A stretch of 52,513 bases of DNA from Candidatus Makaraimicrobium thalassicum (GCA_003644505.1 QNCM01000007.1:1-52513); one strand, 5' to 3'; counted from the first letter of the stretch, positions 15,119-24,826 are shown. The notes: generated by a model not told the origin, from the sequence alone. A program made the numbers and translations.

Positions 15119-17200
15119 ATGAAAGTAGAAGAGGTAAAAGTTGAGTTTGGACGGGAAGAATTGATAATCAAGACCGGAAAGCTGGCAAAGCAGGCAGGCG
15201 GTTCTGTGACGGTTCAGTGCGGCGGGACAATGGTCCTGGTAACCTGTGTGTGTTCACGGCAGGCCAGGGAGAACGCGGGTTTTTTCCCTTTAACGGTCGA
15301 GTACAGAGAAAAAACATTCGCTGCCGGCAGGATCCCGGGCGGGTTCTTTAAAAGAGAGGGACGTCCCACAGAGAAAGAGATATTGACCTCGAGGATGATA
15401 GACAGGCCGATCAGGCCGCTTTTTCCGGAAGGGATGTTGAACGAGGTGCAGGTCATAGCCACTGTCCTGTCTTCAGACGGGAAGAACGATTCTGATGTTT
15501 TAGCCCTTATCGGCGCTTCAGCGGCTCTTACCATATCGGACATACCTTTTAACGGCCCCATTGGAGGCGTGAGGGTGGGGCTGACAGATGACCGGTTTAT
15601 AGTCAACCCGACGTTTGAGGAATTAGAGGAGAGCAAACTGGATCTCGTTGTTGTGGCCAATGAAGAAAGCGTTATAATGCTGGAGGCTGGGGCCGACAGG
15701 ATCAGCGAAGACAAGATGATGGAGGGGATAAAGGCCGCCCAGGATCCCCTGAACTCGCTGATCGATATACAGAAACAGCTCCGTGAGAAGACGGGTAAGC
15801 CCAAGAGGGAAAATATCACGTTTGTTGAAATAAACGAAGAGATATACCGGGCCGTCAGGGAGAAGGCGCCGGAGAAGCTGAAAGAGATCTTTCAGCTTTC
15901 CGAGAAACAGCAGCGCGTGGAGTATCTCGAACTTCTGAAAAAACAGCTGGTCGAGGACCAGGTCCCTGAGGACAGTGAGGATGTGGAGGCAGACGTGAGG
16001 TCCGCACTGGCGAAGGTCGAAAAGGAGACTGTCAGGGATTTTATCTTGAAAAAGAAGAAACGCGTTGACGGGAGAAAATTCGATGAGATAAGGCCCTTGT
16101 GTTCTGAAATTGATATACTCCCCCGCACTCACGGATCAGGACTTTTTACGCGGGGTGAAACACAGGCCCTCGCCGTGATCACCCTGGGGACCGGTTCTGA
16201 CGAGCAGAGGATAGAGACCCTTAGAGGCGAAGGGGTGAAGACTTTTATGCTCCATTACAATTTTCCGCCGTTCAGCGTAGGCGAAACCAAGCCTATGAGA
16301 GGACCGGGCAGAAGGGAGATAGGACATGGGGCGCTTGCCGAAAAGGCCCTGAAGCCGGTCCTTCCTTTAAGAGAGGGGTTTCCCTATACGATAAGGATCG
16401 TCTCGGAGATACTGGAATCCAATGGTTCCAGTTCGATGGCGACGGTTTGCGCCAGCTCCCTGTCCCTTATGGCCAGCGGGGTCCCGATAACGGACGCTGT
16501 CAGCGGCATAGCTATGGGCATGGTCAAAGACGGAGATGATTACGCGATCCTTACTGATATTGCCGGGGCGGAAGACCACTATGGTGATATGGATTTTAAA
16601 GTCGCGGGGACAAAAGGCGGTATAACCGCTGTTCAGATGGACCTGAAGATCAGGGGTATCAGTCATCAGATACTTGAAGAGGCTTTTGACAGGGCCAGGA
16701 AAGCGCGGCTGGAGATCATGGAGAATATGAATAAGACGATTGACAAGCCGCTGAAGGAGATAGCGCCGAACGCCCCGCGTATTGTCACAGTGATGGTCAA
16801 GGTTGACAGGATCAGGGATGTTATAGGGCCGGGCGGCAAGATGATACGCAAGATCATAGCAGAAACAGGCGCTGATATAAATATCGAGGATGACGGGGCC
16901 TGCCAGATCGCCTCGGCGGACAAAGAATCCCTTGATAAGGCTGTTGATTGGATCAAGGGGATTACCGCTGAACCTGAGATCGGAAAAGTCTATGACGCCC
17001 GGATAACAAAGATAATGAATTTCGGGGCTTTCTGTGAGTTTTTGCCGGGGCAGGAAGGCCTTATACATGTTTCGGAACTCTCGGCCGGATATGTGAAGGA
17101 AGTTACTGACGTGGTCAAAGAGGGGCAGGAGGTAAAGGTCAAGCTTATAGGCATAGACGATCAAAACCGCGTTAAACTCAGTATCAAACAGGCTGAATGA
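15119..17200 (+). CDS. pnp: Polyribonucleotide nucleotidyltransferase (PNPase)
   Basis: A 3'-5' phosphorolytic exoribonuclease, the central RNA-decay enzyme. The 693-residue protein has two RNase PH domains (N-terminal with [18 protein letters not shown]; second with [15 protein letters not shown] and the catalytic region [16 protein letters not shown]). A KH domain ([15 protein letters not shown]) and a C-terminal S1 domain ([20 protein letters not shown]) follow. Length and domain order are standard. It lies downstream of rpsO and 7 nt before dut. Confidence 0.97.
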   Translation: MKVEEVKVEFGREELIIKTGKLAKQAGGSVTVQCGGTMVLVTCVCSRQARENAGFFPLTVEYREKTFAAGRIPGGFFKREGRPTEKEILTSRMIDRPIRPLFPEGMLNEVQVIATVLSSDGKNDSDVLALIGASAALTISDIPFNGPIGGVRVGLTDDRFIVNPTFEELEESKLDLVVVANEESVIMLEAGADRISEDKMMEGIKAAQDPLNSLIDIQKQLREKTGKPKRENITFVEINEEIYRAVREKAPEKLKEIFQLSEKQQRVEYLELLKKQLVEDQVPEDSEDVEADVRSALAKVEKETVRDFILKKKKRVDGRKFDEIRPLCSEIDILPRTHGSGLFTRGETQALAVITLGTGSDEQRIETLRGEGVKTFMLHYNFPPFSVGETKPMRGPGRREIGHGALAEKALKPVLPLREGFPYTIRIVSEILESNGSSSMATVCASSLSLMASGVPITDAVSGIAMGMVKDGDDYAILTDIAGAEDHYGDMDFKVAGTKGGITAVQMDLKIRGISHQILEEAFDRARKARLEIMENMNKTIDKPLKEIAPNAPRIVTVMVKVDRIRDVIGPGGKMIRKIIAETGADINIEDDGACQIASADKESLDKAVDWIKGITAEPEIGKVYDARITKIMNFGAFCEFLPGQEGLIHVSELSAGYVKEVTDVVKEGQEVKVKLIGIDDQNRVKLSIKQAE

Positions 17201-17207
17201 GTGTAAT

Positions 17208-17657
17208 TTGAAGACGATAAAAGTTAAAATAAAGCGCAAGGAAAGCGCAAGAGACCTGCCTGTTCCGGGTTATGCGACTCTCGGTTCCAGCGGGGTGGAT
17301 CTGTACGCTGACGTGGAAGGCGAAACGGTTATTTCCCCCGGCGAGATAAAACTCATATCCTGCGGTCTATACATAGAGCTGCCGGAAGGGTACGAGGCCC
17401 AGATCAGGCCCAGGAGCGGATTGGCCCTGAAACATGGCATCACACTGGTTAATACTCCAGGGACCATTGACAGCGATTACCGGGGGCTGGTCAACCTGAT
17501 CGTGATAAACCTGGGGAAAGAGGATTTTTGCGTACAACGGGGCCATAGACTGGCCCAGATGGTGATCCGCGAGGTGACCCGTGCGGAATTTTTGGAGATG
17601 GAAGAGCTTGGGGAGACCGAGCGGGCCTATGGCGGATTCGGGCACACCGGGATCTAG
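17208..17657 (+). CDS. dut: Deoxyuridine 5'-triphosphate nucleotidohydrolase (dUTPase)
   Basis: The trimeric dUTPase converts dUTP to dUMP and prevents uracil incorporation. The 149-residue product shows the family motifs in order: [38 protein letters not shown] and the C-terminal YGGFGHTG, which closes over the active site. The start is a TTG at 17208, 7 nt after pnp; the next candidate would truncate the first strand. It belongs to the pnp operon. Confidence 0.95.
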   Translation: MKTIKVKIKRKESARDLPVPGYATLGSSGVDLYADVEGETVISPGEIKLISCGLYIELPEGYEAQIRPRSGLALKHGITLVNTPGTIDSDYRGLVNLIVINLGKEDFCVQRGHRLAQMVIREVTRAEFLEMEELGETERAYGGFGHTGI

Positions 17658-17696
17658 CGAGCTGAGGTACGCGGAGAGTATTACACTTCTACTACA

Positions 17697-18467
17697 ATGA
17701 CAGTAACGGAAGCTTTGATATCCGGCGTTGTGCAGGGCGTGACAGAATTTCTTCCGGTTTCCAGTTCCGGTCATCTTGTCCTTGTTCACGAACTTTTCGG
17801 TTTTGCTGAATCAAGTCTCTTTTTTGATATATGTCTTCATGCGGCGACGCTGGGGGCCGTTATCCTGTATTTTGGAAGGGATATCCGTTCCCTCATACGG
17901 GAGAAGAATACCAGGTGGCTTTTTTGCATAGCCGTGGGGACCGTGCCGGCGGTTCTGGCGGCCATTCTGTTCGAAGAGCGGATATCGGTATTTTTCGTGA
18001 GTCCCAGGAAAGTGGCGTTCATGCTTGTTCTGACAGGGATAGCCCTGTTCGCCGGACAGATCAGCTTATGGAAAAGACCGGATCCCGGGAAAAACCCGAC
18101 GTTCGGCACTTCGCTGCTGGTAGGCATAGCACAGGCATTCGCCTTACTTCCCGGGATATCACGAAGCGGGCTGACCATATCAACGGGGCTTCTTGGCGGG
18201 ATAAAAGCCGAGGAAGCCTTCAGGTTCTCTTTCCTGCTGTCGATACCCGTTATTCTCGGAGCCATGGCGTACGGGTTCCTGACAGCGGATGTCAGCGCTG
18301 TCGTGTCCGGCAATCTTACAGGCTATATAGCCGGCATGGCGGCCGCGTTTATCACCGGTCTTTTAAGTTTACGCCTTTTGTGGTGGGTTGTGCGGAGAAG
18401 GCGATTATTTATTTTCGGTGCGTATTGTCTTTTTCTCGGAGCGGCCGGGATATTATTCTGGAAATAA
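17697..18467 (+). CDS. uppP: Undecaprenyl-diphosphatase
   Basis: UppP (BacA) dephosphorylates undecaprenyl diphosphate, recycling the lipid carrier of peptidoglycan synthesis, and confers bacitracin tolerance. The 256-residue polytopic protein has GVVQGVTEFLPVSSSGHL at the N-terminus and LLPGISRSGLT in the middle, both catalytic signatures. It has about eight hydrophobic segments. It lies between dut and ftsK, linking the RNA-decay block to the envelope block. Confidence 0.95.
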   Translation: MTVTEALISGVVQGVTEFLPVSSSGHLVLVHELFGFAESSLFFDICLHAATLGAVILYFGRDIRSLIREKNTRWLFCIAVGTVPAVLAAILFEERISVFFVSPRKVAFMLVLTGIALFAGQISLWKRPDPGKNPTFGTSLLVGIAQAFALLPGISRSGLTISTGLLGGIKAEEAFRFSFLLSIPVILGAMAYGFLTADVSAVVSGNLTGYIAGMAAAFITGLLSLRLLWWVVRRRRLFIFGAYCLFLGAAGILFWK

Positions 18468-18485
18468 ACAGCGCAGTTGCAGATC

Positions 18486-20714
18486 ATGGATAGAACAAGG
18501 AAGAACGAGATCATTGCTGTCGGATTGTTTGCGGCAAGTCTTTTCCTGTTTTTGAGCATTTTTACCTTCAGCGGACAGGACCTGTCTTTTTATACCAGCA
18601 ACCCGAATGTCGTTCCGCAGAACCTGACGGGGGTAGTCGGTTCCTGCACTGGAGGTATTCTGCTTTTTCTTGTCGGCAAGGCAGCGTATGTCATTCCTTT
18701 GCTTACCCTCGTATGGGGTATATCACGCCTGTTGCAGGTGGAGGCAAGGAAGATACTGTTCAAGCTTTTCGGGGCAGTGGTCCTTGTTATGGCTGTCAGC
18801 GCGGGTCTAAGCATGCTGTTTGATCTGAGCCGGACAGCGGCATTCGCGCGGAGCGGGGTGATCGGGATATTAGTCTCGGATTTCCTTCTTGAATATCTCG
18901 GCAGGGCAGGGGCCACGGTGTTCATTATTGCCATGATAATCCTGTCCGTATTGATAGCGACGGAATTTCTCATTCTGCCCGTACTGGCGGCATTATTTAA
19001 TTTTACAGGCAGAGTGCTTTTACGTGTCAAACTGCGTTTGTTCGGAGGACAGTCTGTCCCCGGCGGCGGGACAGCGGCGGCGCGGAACAGACTTAAATCC
19101 GCCCGGGCGGAGGTTTCCAGAAAACTCGAGATCATAAGAGAACAGGTGGAGAAGGTGCGGTCAAGGCCGGAGCCGGCCGCTGCCGCCGGCCGGAAGACGC
19201 TCATAACCGATAAACCGCGGGAGGTATCCGCTGGAACGGCTCGTATTACCGCTGTTTCGGAGGGCCCAGCCGGCAGAAAAACGGAATACAGACTGCCGGC
19301 GCTTGAACTTCTAAAAATGTCGTCCAGGGGGAACGTCCGGGAAAGAGAGGAAGACCTGAAAAGGAAAGCCGCTATCCTTGAAAAGACGCTTCTCGAGTTC
19401 GGTGTGGGGGCTAAAGTCGTTAAGATCAACAGGGGGCCGGTCATAACCATGTACGAATTGGAACCCGCCATGGGCACGAAGGTCAACAAGATCACTTCTT
19501 TAGGTGACAACATTTCTCTTGCTATGAAATCCGCGAACATAAGGATCGTCGCCCCTCTTCCGGGGAAAGGAACTGTCGGTATTGAAGTGCCGAATAAGAA
19601 GAGCGAGCATGTCCTGCTCCGGGACATACTGGAAACGGAGGAATACCGCGGAGAGGATTCTCCCCTGAAACTTGCCCTTGGAAAAGATATTTCAGGCACT
19701 TCGATAGTTACGGATCTCGCCAGAATGCCCCATCTGTTGGTAGCAGGGGCTACCGGGTCGGGCAAAACAGTGTGTCTTAACGGCATAATCAGCAGCCTTC
19801 TGTTCAATTCATCCCCGGAGGAACTGAAATTCCTGATGATAGACCCGAAACGGGTGGAATTAATGATGTTCGAGAGGATCCCGCATCTGGTTTCCCCGAT
19901 AGTAACGGACCCGAAAAAAGCGGCTGCAGCTCTGAACTGGGTGGTCAATGAGATGGAAAGGCGGTACGAGATATTCGCGGGAAAAGGGGTCAGGAACATT
20001 GTCGCGTACAAAGAGCGTGCGGCAGAGGAAAAAGGGGCAGAGGGCCTGCCGTATATAATCGTTATTGTGGATGAGCTCGCGGATCTTATGATGGTCTCCC
20101 AGCAGGATGTAGAGGACGCGATAACGCGGATAGCTCAGCTTTCCCGTGCTGCGGGCATACACATGATACTCGCCACTCAAAGGCCGTCGGTAAATGTTAT
20201 TACAGGTGTCGTCAAAGCGAATTTTCCCGCAAGGATATCCTTCAAGGTGGCGTCAAAGGTCGACTCGAGAACTGTTCTGGACGCGAACGGCGCGGAAAAG
20301 CTTCTGGGAAGAGGGGATATGCTGCTAATGGAACCCGGGGAACCTTCGGTCATCCGCGGTCAGTGCAGCCTGGTTGAGGACAGCGAGATCAGGAGAATAG
20401 TGAAGTTTATCAGATCGCAGGCCGAGCCTCAGTATGTCGCGGAAGCCGTGGCAAAACAGGAAAGGAAAACGGGAGGCGTCAAACAGGAAAAGGACGAGCT
20501 TTACAGGGAAGCGGTTAGGGTGGTTGTTGGGACCAGGCAGGCATCGGTTTCCATGATCCAGCGAAAACTCAGGGTAGGTTATACCAGGGCGGCCAGGATG
20601 ATCGATATGATGGAGGAAGAAGGTATTGTCGGTTCTTATAACGGCTCGAAGCCCAGGGAGGTCCTGATAGACGACCTTAGAAAAATAGATGCGAGGAACG
20701 ATGACAACGCCTAA
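18486..20714 (+). CDS. ftsK: DNA translocase FtsK/SpoIIIE
   Basis: FtsK anchors at the division septum and pumps chromosomal DNA toward dif, activating XerCD. The 742-residue form has about four N-terminal membrane segments (roughly residues 10-165), then a short basic linker rather than the long one of E. coli. The motor domain carries Walker A GATGSGKT (residues 421-428) and Walker B-like IIVIVDELADL. The C-terminal gamma winged helix contains RQASVSMIQRKLRVGY. I chose ATG 18486; TTG 18477 is possible. A xerD gene lies 10 kb upstream in this window. Confidence 0.95.
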   Translation: MDRTRKNEIIAVGLFAASLFLFLSIFTFSGQDLSFYTSNPNVVPQNLTGVVGSCTGGILLFLVGKAAYVIPLLTLVWGISRLLQVEARKILFKLFGAVVLVMAVSAGLSMLFDLSRTAAFARSGVIGILVSDFLLEYLGRAGATVFIIAMIILSVLIATEFLILPVLAALFNFTGRVLLRVKLRLFGGQSVPGGGTAAARNRLKSARAEVSRKLEIIREQVEKVRSRPEPAAAAGRKTLITDKPREVSAGTARITAVSEGPAGRKTEYRLPALELLKMSSRGNVREREEDLKRKAAILEKTLLEFGVGAKVVKINRGPVITMYELEPAMGTKVNKITSLGDNISLAMKSANIRIVAPLPGKGTVGIEVPNKKSEHVLLRDILETEEYRGEDSPLKLALGKDISGTSIVTDLARMPHLLVAGATGSGKTVCLNGIISSLLFNSSPEELKFLMIDPKRVELMMFERIPHLVSPIVTDPKKAAAALNWVVNEMERRYEIFAGKGVRNIVAYKERAAEEKGAEGLPYIIVIVDELADLMMVSQQDVEDAITRIAQLSRAAGIHMILATQRPSVNVITGVVKANFPARISFKVASKVDSRTVLDANGAEKLLGRGDMLLMEPGEPSVIRGQCSLVEDSEIRRIVKFIRSQAEPQYVAEAVAKQERKTGGVKQEKDELYREAVRVVVGTRQASVSMIQRKLRVGYTRAARMIDMMEEEGIVGSYNGSKPREVLIDDLRKIDARNDDNA

Positions 20715-21462
20715 AGAGATCGGAAAGGCTTTTACCGAAGCAAGAAAAAAACTCAAGCTGAGCGTAGAGGAAGCTTACAGGCAGACCCGGATACATCCAG
20801 GCGTGATCAGGGACATTGAGAACGGTGTGTTTGACAGGCTCGGCAAGCCGTATATAAAGGGTTTTCTGAAAAAATATTCAGCGTTTCTCGGGCTGGATAC
20901 CATGGACATAATACAGAAATACGAGTCGATTTCTCCCAGGATAGCAGGCCGGGAGCTTGATCTGACCCCGGAAGAAAAAGGGGTTGATACCCCCGTTGTG
21001 CTTACCGGTATGCTTACAGGGAAAAGGCTGCAGGCGGTATTTGCAGTCGCGCTTTCGGCCGTTTTTGTGATCCTTGTTTTTGTGCTTATCGGTATGCTGA
21101 AGTCGAGAATGACGGCCGGCCGGCGGCAGAAAGTTACGGAGATCTCAAAAACGCAAAGAACGGTCGTGACCACGAAAAGGGACATCCGACCCGTCACTCT
21201 TACCCTGAAAGCCCGCGCAAAGGTATGGTTACAGGTCACGGAAGGAGAGGACACACTTTTCGCGGGGATTCTTGCTAAAGGGCATTCAAAGACCTGGATA
21301 TCGGACAGGACCCTTACTGTATGGGTGGGCAAGGCGGATATGCTGGATTTTTTTGTGAACCGCCGTAAGATCGGCGTGATTGCTGCGGGGGTCGTAAAGG
21401 ACATAAGGGTCTCCTCCGGCGGTATCAGGATCGGCGATGTCTGGGTAACTCACCTCGAATAG
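20701..21462 (+). CDS. RodZ-like membrane protein with N-terminal HTH
   Basis: A 253-residue protein. An N-terminal HTH_25-type domain (about residues 5-75, with YRQTRIHPGVIRDIENG) is followed by a linker, one membrane segment (about residues 104-128) and a C-terminal RodZ-like beta domain (DUF4115). This layout is that of RodZ, a cell-shape protein linking MreB to the envelope. The start ATG 20701 lies inside the last codons of ftsK (14-nt overlap). No mreB is present in the window, so the role is inferred from architecture only. Confidence 0.82.
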   Translation: MTTPKEIGKAFTEARKKLKLSVEEAYRQTRIHPGVIRDIENGVFDRLGKPYIKGFLKKYSAFLGLDTMDIIQKYESISPRIAGRELDLTPEEKGVDTPVVLTGMLTGKRLQAVFAVALSAVFVILVFVLIGMLKSRMTAGRRQKVTEISKTQRTVVTTKRDIRPVTLTLKARAKVWLQVTEGEDTLFAGILAKGHSKTWISDRTLTVWVGKADMLDFFVNRRKIGVIAAGVVKDIRVSSGGIRIGDVWVTHLE

Positions 21463-21471
21463 GGTCAGTGC

Positions 21472-22806
21472 ATGAAAAAAGCCTATCTTTTGAGCCTCGG
21501 TTGTCCGCGTAATCTGGTTGACAGTGAAGTTCTGCTGGGTCTTCTTGAAAAAAAAGGGTTCGATATCGTTGAAAATCCCGCTGAAGCGGATATCGCCATA
21601 GTCAATACCTGCGGTTTTCTTCAGGATGCCAAGCAGGAGTCCATCGACATGATCCTGCAACTGGCCGATTTAAAAATACACGGAAGCATAAAAAAACTCG
21701 TTGTATCCGGCTGCCTGTCCCAGAGATACCCTGCCGAGCTTATGGACAGGATAAAGGAGATTGACGGAGTGTTCGGGACCGATGATTTCGTAAAGATCCC
21801 CGAAAAAACGGATATGCTTTTTGCCGGGGGGAGGGTAAGGGAAGTAACCTCAACCCCCTGTTTTCTGTATGACCATCGCTACGAGAGGAAGATCCTGACA
21901 CTCCCGCATTACGTGTACGTCAAGATACAGGAAGGGTGTTCCAACGGGTGCTCGTATTGTGTGATCCCGGACCTGAAAGGGCCGCGCCGCAGCCGGACCA
22001 TAGAGTCCGTCCTGAAAGAAATAAAGAACCTGAAGGCCGGCGGTGATATCAGGGAACTTATACTGATAGGCCAGGACACCACTTCTTTCGGTATTGACAG
22101 AGGGGAAGGGACCCCGGAACTCGCGGAGTTGCTTCGAAGGACAAGCCCTGCCATGAAAGACGGCTGGGTAAGGCTTTTATATACGCATCCCGCGCATTTC
22201 ACGGACGAACTTATAGAAGTCCTCGCGGATACGGATAACATATGCAAATATGTCGATTTGCCGATACAGCACATAAATGACAGAATATTGCGGAGAATGA
22301 ACCGGCGTATAACAAGAGCCGGGATCACGTCACTGATCGAACGCCTGCGCAGGAGGATCAGGGGCGTTACTATACGGACCAGTGTCATAGTGGGGTTCCC
22401 TGGTGAGACCGACGGTGAGTTCAGGGAACTCCTGGATTTTCTGGACGATATCAAATTTGACCGTCTGGGGGCATTTATCTATTCGCGGGAGGAGGGCACC
22501 GCCGCGGCCGGCTTTAAAGGCCAGGTCCCGCGTGAACTGAAGGAGGCAAGGTTCGATGAGGTCATGCGGCTCCAGCAGAGGATATCCGCTGAAAACAACC
22601 AGGCCTTTCTCGGGAAGAACCTGAAGATTCTGATAGATGAGGAGGATGCCACAGACCCGGAACAGTTCGTGGGAAGGTCCCAGATGGACGCTCCGGAGGT
22701 CGATGGGGTGATATATGTCAGAGGTCGTGACATCAGGGCCGGGGACTTTGTGGATGTCCGCGTAACAGGGACCATGGAATATGACCTTATCGGAGAAATT
22801 GTATGA
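21472..22806 (+). CDS. rimO: Ribosomal protein S12 methylthiotransferase
   Basis: RimO is a radical-SAM enzyme that methylthiolates an aspartate of ribosomal protein S12. The 444-residue product has the UPF0004 domain with cluster cysteines (LGCPRN, NTCGF, SGCLSQRYP), the radical-SAM signature GCSNGCSYCVIP, and a C-terminal TRAM domain. KGPRRSRTIESVLKEI and the LGCPRNLVDSE N-terminus separate it from MiaB and MtaB; a MtaB paralogue lies at 42442. It overlaps pgsA by 4 nt. Confidence 0.95.
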   Translation: MKKAYLLSLGCPRNLVDSEVLLGLLEKKGFDIVENPAEADIAIVNTCGFLQDAKQESIDMILQLADLKIHGSIKKLVVSGCLSQRYPAELMDRIKEIDGVFGTDDFVKIPEKTDMLFAGGRVREVTSTPCFLYDHRYERKILTLPHYVYVKIQEGCSNGCSYCVIPDLKGPRRSRTIESVLKEIKNLKAGGDIRELILIGQDTTSFGIDRGEGTPELAELLRRTSPAMKDGWVRLLYTHPAHFTDELIEVLADTDNICKYVDLPIQHINDRILRRMNRRITRAGITSLIERLRRRIRGVTIRTSVIVGFPGETDGEFRELLDFLDDIKFDRLGAFIYSREEGTAAAGFKGQVPRELKEARFDEVMRLQQRISAENNQAFLGKNLKILIDEEDATDPEQFVGRSQMDAPEVDGVIYVRGRDIRAGDFVDVRVTGTMEYDLIGEIV

Positions 22807-23393
22807 ATCTGCCCAATAAGATCACATTGACCAGGATCGTCCTGGCTTTCGTGTTTATGCTTTTTCTCTTTTCAAGGTGCCTGTTCGGAAAGGTCATGGC
22901 ACTGGGCATTTTTGTTATCGCCGCTTTTACCGATTACCTGGACGGTTTTATCGCCAAGAAATACAGTATGATCTCCGATTTCGGCAAGATCATGGATCCT
23001 GTGGCGGACAAGGTGCTGACGCTTGCCGCTTTTCTCGCGTTCGTGGAGATGAAACTCGTCCCCGCGTGGATGGTCGTCATTATTATCATGCGGGAGCTGG
23101 TGGTTACCAGCATCAGGATCATGGCCCTGAGATATAACGAGGTCCTTCCCGCGGGATGGGGCGGCAAACATAAGACGGTTTCACAGATGTTATCGATATT
23201 TGTTATACTGATATTCATCGTTGTCAAAGAGACAGGTGTCAGGACATTCGAGTTCTGGAACCCTTCCTTTGAATACTGGTACAGGCAGCTGATCTTTATC
23301 CTGATGCTTGTAACTGTGGCATTGACCGTAATAAGCGGCGTTTCTTATCTGGCCGGGAACAAAAAGTATCTGTTCAATGGGAAGGGCACATAA
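22803..23393 (+). CDS. pgsA: CDP-diacylglycerol-glycerol-3-phosphate 3-phosphatidyltransferase
   Basis: PgsA makes phosphatidylglycerol phosphate, which PgpA (next gene) dephosphorylates. The 196-residue membrane protein starts MNLPNKITLTRI and has the CDP-alcohol phosphotransferase motif. It reads D-YL-DG-FI-AK, then G-KIM-D-PVA-D. The usual arginine after alanine is lysine here, a conservative change that I note. It has about five membrane segments. It overlaps rimO by 4 nt and pgpA by 17 nt. Confidence 0.93.
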   Translation: MNLPNKITLTRIVLAFVFMLFLFSRCLFGKVMALGIFVIAAFTDYLDGFIAKKYSMISDFGKIMDPVADKVLTLAAFLAFVEMKLVPAWMVVIIIMRELVVTSIRIMALRYNEVLPAGWGGKHKTVSQMLSIFVILIFIVVKETGVRTFEFWNPSFEYWYRQLIFILMLVTVALTVISGVSYLAGNKKYLFNGKGT

Positions 23394-23823
23394 TCTTATC
23401 GCCACGGTATTCGGGATAGGCCGGATCAGCGTTGCTCCGGGGACGTGGGGTAGCCTGGCCGGTCTGGCCCTTTGCCTGTTTCTGCACGGGAACATATTCC
23501 TGTATGTGTTCGTTTTTCTGACCCTGTTTGCCGCGGGCGTGATATCAGCGGGCAGGATAGAGGCGGAAACCGGACGCAAAGATCCCCCAAGCGTCATTAT
23601 TGACGAGTTCGCCTGTATTTTCGCGGTATTTTTATTCGTTCCTTTAAGCCCGCTTACCATCCTTACCGGCTTTATCCTTTACCGCATTATAGACATCGTA
23701 AAGCCCCCCCCGATAAGATCCCTCGAAAACCTCCCCGGAGGATGGGGCATCATGCTGGATGACCTTGCCGCCGCCCTATACACCAACCTGCTCCTGCAGC
23801 TAATAACCAGACGCTTTATCTAA
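23377..23823 (+). CDS. pgpA: Phosphatidylglycerophosphatase A
   Basis: PgpA dephosphorylates phosphatidylglycerol phosphate in the inner membrane. The 148-residue product shows the family segments SVAPGTWGS near the N-terminus, IIDEFACI with acidic residues, and GGWGIMLDDLAAAL toward the C-terminus. It has about four hydrophobic segments. Its final codons (Thr-Arg-Arg-Phe-Ile and stop, 23806-23823) coincide with the terminal inverted repeat of the mobile element that follows. The native C-terminus was therefore probably replaced by element sequence. It overlaps pgsA by 17 nt. Confidence 0.92.
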   Translation: MGRAHNLIATVFGIGRISVAPGTWGSLAGLALCLFLHGNIFLYVFVFLTLFAAGVISAGRIEAETGRKDPPSVIIDEFACIFAVFLFVPLSPLTILTGFILYRIIDIVKPPPIRSLENLPGGWGIMLDDLAAALYTNLLLQLITRRFI

Positions 23824-23898
23824 CTACAAATAAACAATGCACTTGTGAGATAAATACGGGTATCGCGAAAGAATATTGAATTTTTTTGAAAGAATAAG

Positions 23899-23950
23899 CC
23901 TCCTTTTTGTGTCTAATAGATAGGATAGAACAAAAATACAAAAAAGGAGG
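23899..23950 (+). promoter_or_regulatory. Shine-Dalgarno-sequestering hairpin of the transposase mRNA
   Basis: CCTCCTTTTTGT (23899-23910) is complementary, apart from one extra A, to ACAAAAAAGGAGG (23938-23950), which contains the ribosome-binding site for ATG 23958. A transcript that includes the upstream arm would hide the site. IS200 is known to restrict its transposase translation in a similar way. Confidence 0.7.
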
Positions 23951-23957
23951 TATTTCT

Positions 23958-24638
23958 ATGCCTACACTGTCACGACAACATCAATTAAAAGATGATATAA
24001 TTTATCACATCTTTAACAGGGGGAACAGGAAGTTAAAAATATTCCATGAAGATGGGGATTATCTTCACTTCAAGGATATTATCAGGAGATATGTTTCAAA
24101 GAAAGAATTGATTATTGCTCATTATTCCTTGATGCCAAATCATTATCATTTAGAAGCAGGAATGGAAAAGCCGGAGGCAATGTCTTCAATCATTGGGGGA
24201 ATCAATAGGGCATACACGCATTATTATCACAAGAAATATAAGACATCAGGTTATTTGTGGCAGGGGAGGTTTAAATCAAAGCCTGTTGAAAAAGAAGAAT
24301 ATTCAATACGTTTGGGAGGATATATCGAAATGAATCCGGTAAGAGCGGGACTGGTAAAAAGCCCGGAAGAATATGTGTATAGCAGCGCAAGACATTATAT
24401 TTTGGGTGAACCGGATGATCTTGTAACGGAGGATCCAAATTTTCAGGATTTTGGGATTACAACAGAGGAAAAGAGAAAGAAGTATTTGAAGCATCTGATG
24501 GAAAACTATCAAGATACGCAGAATGAGAAGCCCCTCTTGCAAGAGGTCGTTGGTAGTAAAGGTTTCAAAAATAGACTTTGTAAAAACTCGGGAAGATGGG
24601 TGCCAAAAAGACAGGGCAAACCCATAATTAGGCTGTAA
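23958..24638 (+). CDS. REP-associated tyrosine transposase (Y1, HUH family)
   Basis: A single-strand DNA transposase of the IS200-related RAYT group, 226 residues. Family motifs are YHIFNRG near the N-terminus, the HUH metal motif His62-x-His64 in SLMPNHYHLEAG, SGYLWQGRFKS, and GGYIEMNPVRAGLV, where Tyr122 is the likely nucleophile. The C-terminal extension ends GRWVPKRQGKPI. Start ATG 23958 follows AAAGGAGG; a longer frame from TTG 23907 includes the sequestering hairpin and is unlikely. The gene is intact, with no frameshift. It has AT-rich codon use compared with neighbouring housekeeping genes. Confidence 0.92.
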   Translation: MPTLSRQHQLKDDIIYHIFNRGNRKLKIFHEDGDYLHFKDIIRRYVSKKELIIAHYSLMPNHYHLEAGMEKPEAMSSIIGGINRAYTHYYHKKYKTSGYLWQGRFKSKPVEKEEYSIRLGGYIEMNPVRAGLVKSPEEYVYSSARHYILGEPDDLVTEDPNFQDFGITTEEKRKKYLKHLMENYQDTQNEKPLLQEVVGSKGFKNRLCKNSGRWVPKRQGKPIIRL

Positions 24639-24682
24639 ATATTTATAACAACAAGGATTACGTAAAGCGTCTGGCTAAATAT

Positions 24683-24711
24683 TTGACTTTCACGGTTTCT
24701 GCCATTATACT
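24683..24711 (+). promoter_or_regulatory. Promoter upstream of the small HTH gene
   Basis: The -35 TTGACT (24683-24688), a 17-nt spacer and the -10 TATACT (24706-24711) lie just outside the right end of the mobile element. It would drive the HTH gene at 24827 with a leader of about 110 nt. Confidence 0.6.
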
Positions 24712-24826
24712 TCAAGAGTGCCGCCAGTTCATATCAGTCCGTATGAAATTAGAGCAAGCCGGGCAAATAGATATTAAAGAGTAATAAATTGTAGTAAAGC
24801 GATCTGTTTTATCGTAAGGAGTGGAC

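Larger units (their letters stand above)
23807..24674 (+). mobile_element. IS200-like / RAYT element with terminal inverted repeats (868 bp)
   Basis: The ends carry a perfect 12-bp inverted repeat: CCAGACGCTTTA (23807-23818) and TAAAGCGTCTGG (24663-24674). It contains one gene, a Y1 (HUH) transposase of the REP-associated type. Both ends match the 139-bp deletion derivative at 43706-43844; over the 50 nt from CTTTAT onward, I count 42 identities at the left end. The left tip overlaps the pgpA 3' end. The interior is more AT-rich than the flanking genes, consistent with transfer. No target duplication is expected for this transposase class. Confidence 0.83.

Noticed and set aside
17831-18493. 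Second plus-strand frame (220 codons) inside uppP
   Set aside because: It overlaps uppP in another frame; uppP has strong membrane and catalytic signatures and this frame has none.
18590-20011. Minus-strand open frame (473 codons) opposite ftsK
   Set aside because: A shadow of the FtsK coding frame, rich in Ser/Arg/Leu with no family motif.
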